From Caballeronia sordidicola (lineage in GTDB: Bacteria > Pseudomonadota > Gammaproteobacteria > Burkholderiales > Burkholderiaceae), in the NCBI RefSeq assembly GCF_000729995.1, contig NZ_JNFG01000003.1:62001-126000 (forward strand): a stretch of 64,000 bases of DNA, in the 5' to 3' direction. The translations under genes were made by a program, and so were the position numbers. Each line of letters starts with the position of its first letter. Position 1 is the first letter of the stretch. The notes beneath the pieces were generated by a model that was given only the letters and a program-made list of their open reading frames with translations, was not told the DNA's origin and did not search any database. Shown piece after piece: positions 18,228 through 28,700 of the stretch.

Positions 18228-19367
18228 TTAAGCGGCGATTCGTTCGGGCTCGAGCGTGCTGCGCCGAAGCGCAAGTCCATCAGCGTCGAACAAGTGGCAC
18301 GCCGACGCCGGGACGTGAACGCGGATACGCTCTCCTGGACTGATCGACGTATCGCCGGGCGCTTTTGCGACGAGCGTGCCGGTCGAGTGATCCGCGTGAA
18401 TGTAGCTGTGCTCGCCGAGCTCCTCCGACAGCACCGCCGCGCATTGAATCGACTGCTCGCTGCCATCAAGCCGCAGATGTTCCGGACGCACGCCGAGCGT
18501 GACCGGCTGGCCGCGCTGCAAGCGCTGGCCATCAACGTGAGCAACCAGCCGTTCGCCGCTTGTCGCCAGCGTGACCGTCACACTGCCGGCACTGATCGAC
18601 TCGACAACAGCATCGATGAAATTCATTCTCGGTGAGCCGATGAAACCCGCTACGAAGCGCGACTTCGGATGGTGATACAGATCAAGCGGTGCACCGGTCT
18701 GCGCGACGCTGCCGAAGCGCTCTGCGTCCGCGCCTGCGTGCAGCAGCACGATCCTGTCGGCGAGCGTCATCGCCTCGACCTGATCGTGGGTCACGTAGAC
18801 CACGCTCGCGTTGGCAAAGCGCTGGTGCAGCCGGGCGATTTCTACACGCGTCTGGCCGCGCAGTGCGGCGTCCAGATTCGACAGCGGTTCATCGAACAGG
18901 AACACGCCTGGCTCGCGCACGATGGCTCGGCCAATTGCTACACGCTGCCGTTGGCCGCCCGAGAGCGCTTTAGGAAATCGATCAAGGTAGTCGTCCAGTT
19001 GCAGGATGCGCGCGGCATCACGCACCTTCCGGTTGATCACGTCCTTGGGCTGCTTCGCGAGTTTTAAGCCGAACGCCATGTTGTCGTACACGGTCATGTG
19101 CGGAAACAGCGCGTAGCTCTGGAATACCATTGCGACGCCGCGCGCCGCTGCGGGCACATCGTTCACAAGACGCCCGCCAATATGCAGCTCGCCTTCGCTC
19201 AAGTCTTCGAGACCGGCGATCATTCGAAGCAGGGTCGACTTGCCGCAACCCGACGGCCCCAGGAAAACGCAAAACTCGTGCTGCGCGATATCGAGGTTCA
19301 CCCGCCGGATCACCGGAGGGTGGTCACCGTATGACTTCTGTACGTTCACAAGACGAATTGCCGCCAT
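18228..19367 (-). CDS. Sugar ABC transporter ATPase (MalK/UgpC family)
   Basis: 379 residues. Walker A is LGPSGCGKSTLLRMIAGLE, the signature LSGGQRQRVAIGRAIVREP, Walker B FLFDEPLSNLDAALR, and the switch His in VYVTHDQVEAMTLADRIVLL. The C-terminal TOBE/OB regulatory domain (LGVRPEHLRLDG) is present. It energises the CUT1 permease. First gene of the minus-strand operon, its ATG 14 bp from a LacI operator, with GGGAG as ribosome-binding site. Confidence 0.94.
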   Translation of the reverse strand: MAAIRLVNVQKSYGDHPPVIRRVNLDIAQHEFCVFLGPSGCGKSTLLRMIAGLEDLSEGELHIGGRLVNDVPAAARGVAMVFQSYALFPHMTVYDNMAFGLKLAKQPKDVINRKVRDAARILQLDDYLDRFPKALSGGQRQRVAIGRAIVREPGVFLFDEPLSNLDAALRGQTRVEIARLHQRFANASVVYVTHDQVEAMTLADRIVLLHAGADAERFGSVAQTGAPLDLYHHPKSRFVAGFIGSPRMNFIDAVVESISAGSVTVTLATSGERLVAHVDGQRLQRGQPVTLGVRPEHLRLDGSEQSIQCAAVLSEELGEHSYIHADHSTGTLVAKAPGDTSISPGERIRVHVPASACHLFDADGLALRRSTLEPERIAA

Positions 19368-19380
19368 GTCTGTCTCCCGG

Positions 19381-19396
19381 ATTTAACCGCTTAAAT
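19381..19396. promoter_or_regulatory. LacI-family operator O1
   Basis: ATTTAACCGCTTAAAT, a near-perfect palindrome around a central CG, the form recognised by LacI/GalR proteins. It lies in the 5' untranslated region of the sugar importer operon, and an identical copy lies 55 bp away. Confidence 0.75.
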
Positions 19397-19411
19397 TTTT
19401 GCGTAAAATAA

Positions 19412-19431
19412 GTGGCACGTCCTTGTGCCAC
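19412..19431. promoter_or_regulatory. Inverted repeat between the two operators
   Basis: GTGGCAC, 6 nt, GTGCCAC: a perfect 7-bp inverted repeat centred almost midway between the two LacI operators. It could be a site for a second regulator or part of the promoter; nothing in the window identifies the protein. Confidence 0.4.
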
Positions 19432-19435
19432 GTGT

Positions 19436-19451
19436 ATTTAACCGCTTAAAT
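19436..19451. promoter_or_regulatory. LacI-family operator O2
   Basis: A second exact copy of ATTTAACCGCTTAAAT, 120 bp upstream of the lacI start. The two identical 16-mers flank the intergenic promoter region between the divergent importer operon and lacI. Confidence 0.75.
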
Positions 19452-19570
19452 TCGGGTACGATGCAGGAAGTCATGGTGAGCGTCTCGGTTGTGTTTTGCA
19501 GAAGTTATCAACGTCGCCCATCGCTTGCAACATTTGAATCGCATTCCCTGAATGTGGGATAACCAGAAAA

Positions 19571-20593
19571 ATGGTCACTCTGTCCGAAGTTGCGAAGCGT
19601 GCGCATGTCACTGCGGCGACCGTGTCCAACGTGCTGCGCAACCGCGAAAAAGTCCGCCCGGAAACGGCCGACCGCGTGTTGAAGGCGATTGACGAACTCG
19701 GCTATCGGCCTAACCTCAACGCGCGTGCGTTGGCTGAAGGCCGTTCGTCGACGTTAGCCTTGATGCTCTCCAATATTTCGAACCCGTTCTATCCCGAGTT
19801 CGTGCTGGCGGCCGAACGCGCGGCCCGCAAGGCAGGTCACTTCCTGATGGTGTGCAATACCGACGACGACGCGGAGATCGGCCGCGCGTATCTGAATCAG
19901 ATCGCGGGAACGCTGGCGGATGGCGTACTCGTGATGAACACGGACATTGCCATCAACGACCTGTGCGCGTCGGCCATGCATAGCGCGCCGATTTTGCTTG
20001 CCATGTGGGAGCATCCCGAGACGCCGCCCGCCCTGCCCTGCGTTGCCGTGGATTTCGCGCATGCGGGCGCGCTGGCCGCAGGACATCTGCTTGAACTCGG
20101 CCACCGTGAGATCGGTCTGCTGATCGGCGATGGCTGCGGCGGTTTGCAGGATGCCCGTTCCAACGGGTTTCGCGCCGCCATGCGCGAGGCCGGGATTGAA
20201 GCAGACGCCGCCGCGGTGCTGCAGATCCGCGATTCCATCGATGCAGGGTATGCCGCCTGCATGCAGTTGATGTCGAACCGGCCGCACCTCACCGCCATTT
20301 TCGCGACCAATGATTTGCTGGCAATTGGTGCGGCGCAGGCGTTGATCACGCTTGGCCGCAAGGTGCCCGACGACGTGTCGGTGATCGGCATCACGGACAT
20401 CCAACTCGCGCATCAGGTGCACCCGGCTTTGACGACCGTCGCAATTCAGACCGCAGCCATTGCCGAGTTATCTGTTGATCGACTGATTCAGCTCATTGAT
20501 GCACCCGCGATGCAACCAACCATGGTCATCGCCCCACCGCCGACACTGGTTGTGCGTGCATCCACCGGGCCGCGGCGATCAGGATCAACCTGA
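19571..20593 (+). CDS. LacI-family repressor of the galactoside module
   Basis: 340 residues. The N-terminal HTH is VTLSEVAKRAHVTAATVSNVLRN with the hinge helix NLNARALAEGRSS, followed by a type-1 periplasmic-binding-protein sensor domain (LALMLSNISNPFYPEFVLAAE, then FATNDLLAIGAAQAL). It is divergent from the sugar ABC operon and the twin operators lie between them, so it most likely represses that operon until a galactoside-derived inducer binds. The inducer cannot be read from sequence. Confidence 0.93.
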   Translation: MVTLSEVAKRAHVTAATVSNVLRNREKVRPETADRVLKAIDELGYRPNLNARALAEGRSSTLALMLSNISNPFYPEFVLAAERAARKAGHFLMVCNTDDDAEIGRAYLNQIAGTLADGVLVMNTDIAINDLCASAMHSAPILLAMWEHPETPPALPCVAVDFAHAGALAAGHLLELGHREIGLLIGDGCGGLQDARSNGFRAAMREAGIEADAAAVLQIRDSIDAGYAACMQLMSNRPHLTAIFATNDLLAIGAAQALITLGRKVPDDVSVIGITDIQLAHQVHPALTTVAIQTAAIAELSVDRLIQLIDAPAMQPTMVIAPPPTLVVRASTGPRRSGST

Positions 20594-21280
20594 AGTCCAG
20601 GCAAATGACATTCACAGCGCATCGCGCGACTATTTAGTTAGTAATCCACAAGCAATTTGTAATTAAACTCAAATCACCCTCGCGCATTCGCACACTGCTT
20701 GCGCACCCTAATCTTTCTTTTTGCTTTCTTAATCCTGACAACTATCGATAGCACCCCATATCGATGCTACTTGCGGTACTTTCTTAAGAAAGGCCGCCGT
20801 CGTGTTACACGGCATTACGCACGCTCCTATCGTAATGGTTCGGAATGCTTCACCGCACACGATCGTTCATCAATCAGCCTCCGGTTCGTTACACTGCGAT
20901 ACGGTCTTATCCAGTCGTTGTGGATGGCATTGCATCCGGCCCAATGAACTTGTATGCACTCGTTTGCTCACAAGGGACGCAATACTTTCGATGCCACGCC
21001 ATATCCGCTTAACGTTGAATGAGACCTGAAGAAGCAGCCACAACGCGAATCGAAGAGCACACCTACGTCGTTGCCGGATCTTGCCCAAGGGCTTCTTCGC
21101 AAACGAATAAAACCGCAGGAATGCCCGGCTGACCCAGCGAGCTATTTTGCGGACCATGACGGAGCTTCCGTCATACCCCGGCTGAGTTGGGGATCAGAGA
21201 CATGCGGCACTTGCCGGGCTGGCTTCTTCAGCGGGCCACCCGGTTATCCAGGGCAGAGATTGTTTTCGGAGGGCGTAGGT
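20594..21280. other. Intergenic region upstream of the RND efflux operon
   Basis: About 690 bp. Short frames occur in all phases, but none is family-like. The open frame of mdtA extends upstream to 21071 without a plausible start. The efflux promoter should lie here. No adjacent dedicated regulator is seen for the RND operon, only the unrelated lacI upstream. Confidence 0.45.
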
Positions 21281-22576
21281 ATGAGCGGTATGAGCGACAC
21301 CGGTTCCACGCAGGTAAAGCGCTCGACGCGCTGGCGTGTCTTGCTGTTGTTGGTGGTGCTGGTGCTGATAGGAGTCGTGGTCGTGCATTTGCTGCGGGCC
21401 AAGAAGCCGCAGCGCGCGACCCCGCCCCAAGTGGTGACGGTCGCCACCGCGACGCTTGGCTCGATGCCGGAAGTTCTGAGCGAGCTGGGCACGGTGACTC
21501 CCACCGCCACCGTGACCGTGCTGCCGCAACTGAGCGGATACCTGACTGCTGTCGGTTATCGCGAAGGCCAGGACGTGCAGAAAGGACAGTTCCTTGCTCA
21601 GATCGACCCGCGCCAATATGAAATCGACAAGCAGCAGGCCGAGGCAACGCTCGCCAAGGACCGTGCTGCACTCGCACAGGCGCGCGCCGACCTCGTCCGC
21701 TTCACGCAACTGAACGAGCGCAAGTCCATTGCTGAGCAGACCTTTGCCGACCAGCAATTCCTCGTGCAACAGGACGAGGCCGCGGTGAAGGTCGACCTGG
21801 CCAACATCGCCCAATTCGATCTTGACCTGGCTTATTGCCGCATCACAGCACCGGTGTCCGGGCGCGTCGGCCTGCGCCTCGTCGATCCGGGCAACTACGT
21901 GACCGCTTCGTCGTCGCCGGGTATCGTGGTCATCACCACCATGAAGCCCACCACCGTGCAATTCACGGTGCCGCAAGACTCGCTCGCGAGCGTGCTGCAG
22001 CGCATGCACGGGGGCGCGAGCCTGCCGGTCACCGCGTACAGCAGCGACAACTCGAAGGAGATCGCCACCGGCACGCTGTACGCAGTGAGCAATCAGATGG
22101 CAACGAGCACGGGCACGATTACTCTTCGAGCCACTTTCCCCAACGACGACGAGGCGCTGTTCCCGAGCGAGTTCGTCAACGTCAAGCTACTGGTCGATAC
22201 CTTGCAAAACGCCGTACTGGTGCCTACGCCGGCAGTGCAAACCGGCGCGCCGGGCGACTATGTCTACCTCGTGAATACGGATAACTCCGTGTCCGTGCAC
22301 AAGGTCACGCTCGGCCCGAGCGACGGCAAGAACACGGTCATTACGTCCGGGCTTGCGGCGGGCAACATTGTGGTTACCGACGGCACCGACCGCTTGAGCG
22401 ACGGCGCGAAGATTCAGGCCGCTGCGGCGAAGCCTGCATCGGGCGGCGTGGGCGCCAAGGCACCGGCGTCTGCCGCGCCGGAGTCCACCGCGGGCGCGGC
22501 CAGCGGCGCACAGGGTCAGCATAAGCACGCCCACGGCGGCGCCTCGGGCGCAGCCGCGGCCGATGCTGCCTCGTAG
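21281..22576 (+). CDS. mdtA: RND efflux membrane fusion protein MdtA
   Basis: 431 residues from the ATG at 21281, which has GGAGGG 7 nt upstream. One N-terminal membrane anchor (residues ~17-36), then the HlyD-type lipoyl/barrel-sandwich hybrid (VTVLPQLSGYLTAVGYREGQDVQKGQFLAQIDPRQY), an alpha-hairpin rich in Ala/Gln, and a beta-barrel domain. The C-terminus is an Ala/Gly/His-rich tail. It links the MdtBC inner-membrane pump to an outer membrane channel. First gene of the operon, 19 bp before mdtB. Confidence 0.93.
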   Translation: MSGMSDTGSTQVKRSTRWRVLLLLVVLVLIGVVVVHLLRAKKPQRATPPQVVTVATATLGSMPEVLSELGTVTPTATVTVLPQLSGYLTAVGYREGQDVQKGQFLAQIDPRQYEIDKQQAEATLAKDRAALAQARADLVRFTQLNERKSIAEQTFADQQFLVQQDEAAVKVDLANIAQFDLDLAYCRITAPVSGRVGLRLVDPGNYVTASSSPGIVVITTMKPTTVQFTVPQDSLASVLQRMHGGASLPVTAYSSDNSKEIATGTLYAVSNQMATSTGTITLRATFPNDDEALFPSEFVNVKLLVDTLQNAVLVPTPAVQTGAPGDYVYLVNTDNSVSVHKVTLGPSDGKNTVITSGLAAGNIVVTDGTDRLSDGAKIQAAAAKPASGGVGAKAPASAAPESTAGAASGAQGQHKHAHGGASGAAAADAAS

Positions 22577-22595
22577 AAGCTGAAGCCACGCGCCG

Positions 22596-25500
22596 ATGAA
22601 TATCTCCCGCCTGTTTATTCTTAGACCGGTAGCCACGTTGCTGCTGATGATCGCCCTCGTATTGGTGGGCCTCGTCGCGGTGCGCGTGCTACCGGTTTCC
22701 TCGCTGCCCAACGTCGACTATCCGACCATCCAGGTGCAGACCTTCTATCCAGGCGCGAGCCCGGATGTGATGGCCACCACGGTGACCGCGCCGCTCGAAG
22801 TGCAACTGGGCGAGATTCCCGGCTTGCAGCAGATGACGTCCTACAGCTCTGACGGCGCCTCGGTCATCACGTTGCAGTTCGACCTGTCGCTGAACCTCGA
22901 CATCGCCGAGCAGAATGTCCAGCAGGCCATCAACGCCGCCAACAGCTTCCTGCCGACCGGCCTGCCCGCGCCGCCGACCTATGCGAAGGTGAATCCGGCC
23001 GACCAGCCGATCCTGACGCTGGCGGTCACCTCGACGTCGATGTCGCTCACGCAACTGGAAGATGCCGCCAACAACCGCCTTGGGACGAAGATTTCGGAAG
23101 TGTCAGGCGTGGGGGTGGTGACCACCAGCGGCGGCAATGTGCCCGCTATCCGCGTTGAAGCGGACCCGCACAAGCTGGCAGCCTATGGCCTGAATATCGA
23201 CGACCTGCGCACGCTGCTCAGCTACGTCAACGTCAGCCAGCCGAAGGGCAACTTCGACGGTCCGGACCTCGATTACACGATCAACGGCAACGACCAGATC
23301 AGCGATCCGAAGGACTACCTGAACACGGTGATCGCTTATCAGAATGGCGCGCCAGTGTTCATGAAAGACGTCGCCAACGTGAGCCAGGCGCCCCAGGATG
23401 TCGAGCGCGGCGCCTGGTACAACGGCACGCCGGCCATTGTGCTGAACGTCCAGCGCCAGCCGGGCGCGAACGTGATCGCGACCGTGAACCAGATCATGAA
23501 GCAGTTGCCGCAGCTCGAATCTACGCTGCCGGCCGGCATGAAGGTCACGGTCGTCTCGGACAGCACGGGCGTGATCCGCTCGTCGGTCTCCGACGCGGCG
23601 CTCGAACTCGGGCTGGCCATCGTGCTGGTGGTGGCGGTGATCTTCGTGTTCCTGCGCAACGTGCCGGCAACCATCATCCCGAGCATCTCGGTGCCGGTAT
23701 CGCTGATCGGTACGCTGGCCGTGATGTACCAGCTGAACTACTCCATCGATAACCTCTCGCTGATGGCGTTGATCATTGCCACCGGCTTCGTGGTCGATGA
23801 TTCGATCGTGATGATCGAGAACGTCGTGCGTTATCTGGAGGAAGGCAAGACACCGCTCGAGGCGGCACTCGAAGGCGCCGGGCAGATCGGCTTCACGATT
23901 CTATCGCTGACCATCTCCCTGATTGCCGTGCTGATCCCGCTGCTCTTCATGGGCGGCGTGATCGGGCGTCTCTTCAGCGAATTCGCGGTGACGCTCGCGG
24001 TCACCATCGTGTTGTCGGCAGTGGTCTCGCTGACCGTGGTGCCCATGCTTTGCGCACGCCTGTTGAAGGCCCAGGCCGAACGCCATCCGAGCCGCTTCGA
24101 GCGCATCAGTGAAGGCCTCTTCGACAAAACCCTCGCCGCTTACGAACGCGGCTTGCGCTGGGTGCTGGATCACCAGGTCCTGACGCTGATGGTAGCCATC
24201 GGCACCGTCGTGCTGACGGCTGTGCTGTATATCGTGATCCCGAAGGGCTTGTTTCCGGTGCAGGACGTCGGTGTGATCGAGGGGATCAGCGTGGCCGACA
24301 ACTCGATCTCATACAAGGCGATGGTGACGCGCCAGCGTGCACTCGCCGATGCGATCCTGAAAGATCCCGATGTCGTCTCGCTCACCTCCTACGTGGGGAT
24401 CGACGGCACCAACTCGACGCTGAACAACGGCCGCTTCCTGATCAACCTGCGCGATCGCGACAAGCGTTCGGACACGGCGCAAGAGATCGCGCGGCGCCTG
24501 CAGGATGAAGTCGCCAATGTGTCCGGGATCAAGCTCTACATGCAGCCGGAGCAGGACCTGACGCTCGACACCACGGTCTCGCCTAACCAGTACAGCTTCG
24601 TGCTGCGCGGACCAAATCAGCAGGCGTTCCAGAAGTACGTGCCGGAACTGGTTGCACGCCTGAAGGCGATTCCATCGATTGCCGATGTGCAAAGCGATAT
24701 GAACACCGACGGCCTGAGCCTGAACGTTGAAGTCAACCGGCAACTCGCCGCGCGTTTCGGCATCACCCCGGCCACCGTCGACAACGCACTCTACGACACG
24801 CTCGGCCAGCGGATTGTCTCGACCATCTTCCAGCAGTCGGACCAGTACCGGGTCATCCTCGTCGCCAAGCCCGAATCGCTGCCCACCGTGCAATCGATCG
24901 GCGATATTTATCTGCCGAGCCAGACGAGCAGCACCGGGCAGGTGCCGCTCTCCGGGATCGCCAAGATCCAGATCGTCAAGTCGCCACTCGTGATCAGCCA
25001 CCTGGCGCAGTTCCCGGCCGTCACCATCTCGTTCAACCTCGCGAAGGATGCGTCGCTGAGCACGGCGGTCAAGGACGTCCACGCAGCCGAACAGGCGGTC
25101 AATCTGCCGCCGTCGATAACGTCCTCGCTGCAGGGCGCGGCGCAAGCGTTCCAGGACTCGCTCTCGAGCGAGGTGTACCTGCTGGTCGCTGCGCTGGTCG
25201 CGGTGTATATCGTGCTGGGCGTGCTGTATGAGAGCTTCATCCATCCGGTGACGATCCTCTCCACGTTGCCCTCGGCGGGGATCGGCGCCCTGCTCGCGCT
25301 GATGATCGCCGGCAGCGACCTCGACGTGATCGGCATCATCGGCATCGTGCTGCTGATTGGTATTGTCAAGAAGAACGCCATCATGATGGTGGACTTCGCG
25401 CTCGACGCCGAACGCAACCATGGCAAGCCCGCGCGCGAGGCGATCTTCGAAGCGTCGCTGCTGCGCTTCCGGCCGATCCTGATGACGACGCTCGCGGCCA

Positions 25501-25736
25501 TGCTCGGCGCCCTGCCCATGCTGCTTGGCAGCGGCACGGGTTCGGAGTTGCGTCGTCCGCTGGGTCTGGCGATCATCGGCGGGCTGACCTTGAGCCAGGT
25601 GCTCACGCTCTTTACCACGCCCGTCATCTATCTGTTCTTCGACCGGATGGCGGAGCGCACGAGGCGCTGGCGCAAGCGCCGGGGTGGTGACAGCACGCCG
25701 GACACGCCATCTGTTCCGGAGGAGGGTACGCCGTGA
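22596..25736 (+). CDS. mdtB: RND efflux pump subunit MdtB
   Basis: 1046 residues, the normal RND length, with twelve membrane helices and two large periplasmic loops. It begins MNISRLFILRPVATLLLMIA. The proton-relay acidic pair is in TM4 (GFVVDDSIVMIENVVRYLEEGKTP). The C-terminal region RFRPILMTTLAAMLGALPMLLG is typical. MdtB forms a heteromultimer with MdtC, exporting hydrophobic drugs or bile-salt-like compounds using the proton gradient. The stop overlaps the mdtC start (GTGA). Confidence 0.95.
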   Translation: MNISRLFILRPVATLLLMIALVLVGLVAVRVLPVSSLPNVDYPTIQVQTFYPGASPDVMATTVTAPLEVQLGEIPGLQQMTSYSSDGASVITLQFDLSLNLDIAEQNVQQAINAANSFLPTGLPAPPTYAKVNPADQPILTLAVTSTSMSLTQLEDAANNRLGTKISEVSGVGVVTTSGGNVPAIRVEADPHKLAAYGLNIDDLRTLLSYVNVSQPKGNFDGPDLDYTINGNDQISDPKDYLNTVIAYQNGAPVFMKDVANVSQAPQDVERGAWYNGTPAIVLNVQRQPGANVIATVNQIMKQLPQLESTLPAGMKVTVVSDSTGVIRSSVSDAALELGLAIVLVVAVIFVFLRNVPATIIPSISVPVSLIGTLAVMYQLNYSIDNLSLMALIIATGFVVDDSIVMIENVVRYLEEGKTPLEAALEGAGQIGFTILSLTISLIAVLIPLLFMGGVIGRLFSEFAVTLAVTIVLSAVVSLTVVPMLCARLLKAQAERHPSRFERISEGLFDKTLAAYERGLRWVLDHQVLTLMVAIGTVVLTAVLYIVIPKGLFPVQDVGVIEGISVADNSISYKAMVTRQRALADAILKDPDVVSLTSYVGIDGTNSTLNNGRFLINLRDRDKRSDTAQEIARRLQDEVANVSGIKLYMQPEQDLTLDTTVSPNQYSFVLRGPNQQAFQKYVPELVARLKAIPSIADVQSDMNTDGLSLNVEVNRQLAARFGITPATVDNALYDTLGQRIVSTIFQQSDQYRVILVAKPESLPTVQSIGDIYLPSQTSSTGQVPLSGIAKIQIVKSPLVISHLAQFPAVTISFNLAKDASLSTAVKDVHAAEQAVNLPPSITSSLQGAAQAFQDSLSSEVYLLVAALVAVYIVLGVLYESFIHPVTILSTLPSAGIGALLALMIAGSDLDVIGIIGIVLLIGIVKKNAIMMVDFALDAERNHGKPAREAIFEASLLRFRPILMTTLAAMLGALPMLLGSGTGSELRRPLGLAIIGGLTLSQVLTLFTTPVIYLFFDRMAERTRRWRKRRGGDSTPDTPSVPEEGTP

Positions 25737-28700
25737 ACATATCGGCGTTATTCATCCGGCGCCCGGTCGCGACCACGCTTCTGGCGATCGCTATCCTGAT
25801 GTCCGGCGCGCTCGCCTATTTCCAGCTGCCGGTCGCGCCGCTGCCCAACATCGCCTTCCCGGTGATCGTGGTGCAGGCCAACATGGCCGGCGCGAGCCCG
25901 AGCATCATGGCGGCCACCGTGGCTGAACCGCTCGAACGGCGGCTCGGCACGATTGCCAACGTGGAGGAGCTGACATCGATCAGTTATGTAGGGTCGTCGA
26001 TGATCGTGGTCGAGTTCGGCTTGAACCGCGATATCAACGGCGCCGCCCGCGACGTCGAGGCGGCCATCCAGGCAGCGCGCGCAGACTTGCCGACCACGCT
26101 GCGCAGCAACCCGAGCTATCGCCAGTACAACCCGGCGGACTCGCCCATCATGGTGCTCTCGCTGACGTCGGACACGCTCACGAAGGCGCAGCTCTACGAC
26201 TCCGCGGATTCCGTGATCCAGCAGCAACTCTCGCAGGTCAACGGCGTGGGTCAAATTACGCTGGGCGGCGGTGCCCTGCCCTCGGTGCGCGTCGAATTGC
26301 AGCCGGGCAAGCTGAACAGTTATGGCCTGGGCCTTGAGGACGTGCGCGCGGCCATCAGCGCGGCGAACGCCAACAGCGCGAAGGGCCATCTCGAACAGGG
26401 CGACCAGCGCTACGTGATCTTGTCCAACGACCAGATCAACAAGGCGGCGCCTTACCGCGACCTGGTCGTCGCCTACCGGAACGGCGCGCCCGTGCTATTG
26501 CGCGATGTCGCCCAGGTCAGGGACTCCAACGAAAACATCCGCAACGCCGGGCTCTATAACGGCAAGTCGGCCGTGCTGGTGATCGTCTATCCGATGCCCG
26601 GCAGTAATATCGTCAATACGGTCAGGCAGATCAGGAACGTGCTGCCGGCCATCGAGGCGACGCTGCCGAGCAGCGTCCACGTGGGCGTGGCCATCGATCG
26701 CTCGGAGTCGGTCCGGGCGTCGGTGGCGGACACCGAGCGCACGCTGTTCATCGCCGTGCTGCTGGTGGTCGGCGTGGTGTTCATCTTTCTGCAGTCGCCG
26801 CGTGCCACGCTGGTGCCGGCGGTGGCGTTGCCGCTGTCCATCGTGGGCACCTTCGGCCCGATGTACCTGCTCGGCTATAGCATCGACAACCTCTCGCTGA
26901 TGGCGCTGACTATTGGCACCGGCTTCGTGGTCGACGATGCCGTGGTGGTGCTGGAAAACATCACGCGCCACCTCGAACTAGGTCTGAGTCCTAAGGAAGC
27001 TGCGCTGAAAGGCAGTGGTGAAGTCGGCTTCACGGTGATCTCGATGAGCCTCTCGCTGATCGCGGTGTTCCTGCCCATCCTGCTGATGCCGGGCATTGTC
27101 GGCCTGCTGTTCCACGAGTTCGCAGTGACGCTGTCGATAGCCATCCTGATCTCGCTCGTGATCTCGCTGACCGTCACGCCGGCCATGTGCGCGTATGTGC
27201 TGAGCCGCGAGCACGCCGGCCATTCCAGGGCTCGCTGGGCAACCTGGGTCGAGGCGCAATTCGATCGTTTCAAAAACGCCTACGCGCGCTCGCTCACCGC
27301 CGTGCTGGACCATTCGCTGCTGGTGATCCTGTTGCTGATCGGCTTGCTGGTCGCGAACTTCTTCCTGTTCAAGCTGCTGCCCGCTACCTTCTTCCCGGAG
27401 CAGGACACCGGCATCCTGGGCGGGCAGATCATTGCCGACCAGAGCATCTCCTTCCCGGCGATGGAAAAGAAACTCGCCCAGTTGCAGGCGATCGTGCAGA
27501 AGGATCCGGCAGTTGAATCGGTGGCGGGTTTTACCGGTGGCCGTGCGCTGAACACCGCGAACGTGTTTATTGAACTCAAGCCGCTGGCCCAGCGCCATGC
27601 GAGCGCGACAGAAGTGGTCAACCGTCTGCGGCCCAAGCTGAACGCGGTCTCCGGTGCGCGGCTTTTCCTGCAGGCGCAGCAGGATCTGCGTATTGGTGGA
27701 CGGCAGTCAGCCGCCGAATACCAGTACACGCTGACAAGCGATGATTCCGCGGCACTGTTCGCGTGGACGCCCAAGCTCGTGACCGCGCTCAACAAGGACC
27801 ACGATCAGTTGCTCGACGTCAACTCGGACCTGCAGCAAAATGGTCTGCAAACCTACGTCAATTTCAATCGCGCCACGGCGGCTCGTTATGGCTTCGCGCC
27901 GAACCAGATCGACAACGTGCTGTATGACGCGTTCGGCCAGCGGACAGTATCGACCATCTACAACGCGCTGAACCAGTACTTCGTGGTGATGGAAGTGGCG
28001 CCGCAGTATTGGCAGTATCCGCAGACGCTCAACCAGATTTTCATGAGCACGGCGGCGGGCAATCCGACCGGTTCGCAGCAGACGCAAATGCCGGGCGCAA
28101 CAGTCAAGGGCGTAACGGCCGCGAGCGCGGTGAGCACCGCGTCGAGTTCGTCGAGCACCAATTCGCTGAACTCGAACGCGCAAGCCAACGCGACCAACAA
28201 CAGCATCTCCAACAGCAAGGGCGGTAGTTCGAGCGGCAGCGCGGACAGCACCTCGGCCGAGACAATGGTGCCGTTGCCGGTGCTCACCAGCTATGTCAAC
28301 AACCATACGTCGACCCAGGTGAACCATCAGAGCGGGCTCGTGGCCGCAACGATCTCCTTCAACCTCCCCGCCGGCGGGTCGCTCAGCAAGGCCCAGGTGG
28401 CGCTTCAAGACGCGGAGCGCGAAATCGGCATGCCGGCCAGCATCCACGGCGCGTTCGCCGGCGCCGCGCAAGCCTACGCGGCGTCGATGGGCACTATCCC
28501 GCTGCTGATCATCGCGGCGCTCGGTGTGGTGTACATCGTGCTGGGGGTACTCTATGAGAGTTCGATTCACCCGCTCACGATCTTGTCGACGCTGCCCTCG
28601 GCCGGTATAGGCGCCACCCTCGCGCTGCTGATTTTCGGCACACCGTTTTCCGTGATCGCGTTGATCGGCATGATCTTGCTGATCGGTATTGTCAAGAAGA

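Noticed and set aside
24309-25421. 370-codon minus-strand frame opposite mdtB
   Set aside because: Typical high-GC antisense frame, Asp/Arg/His-rich, no domain.
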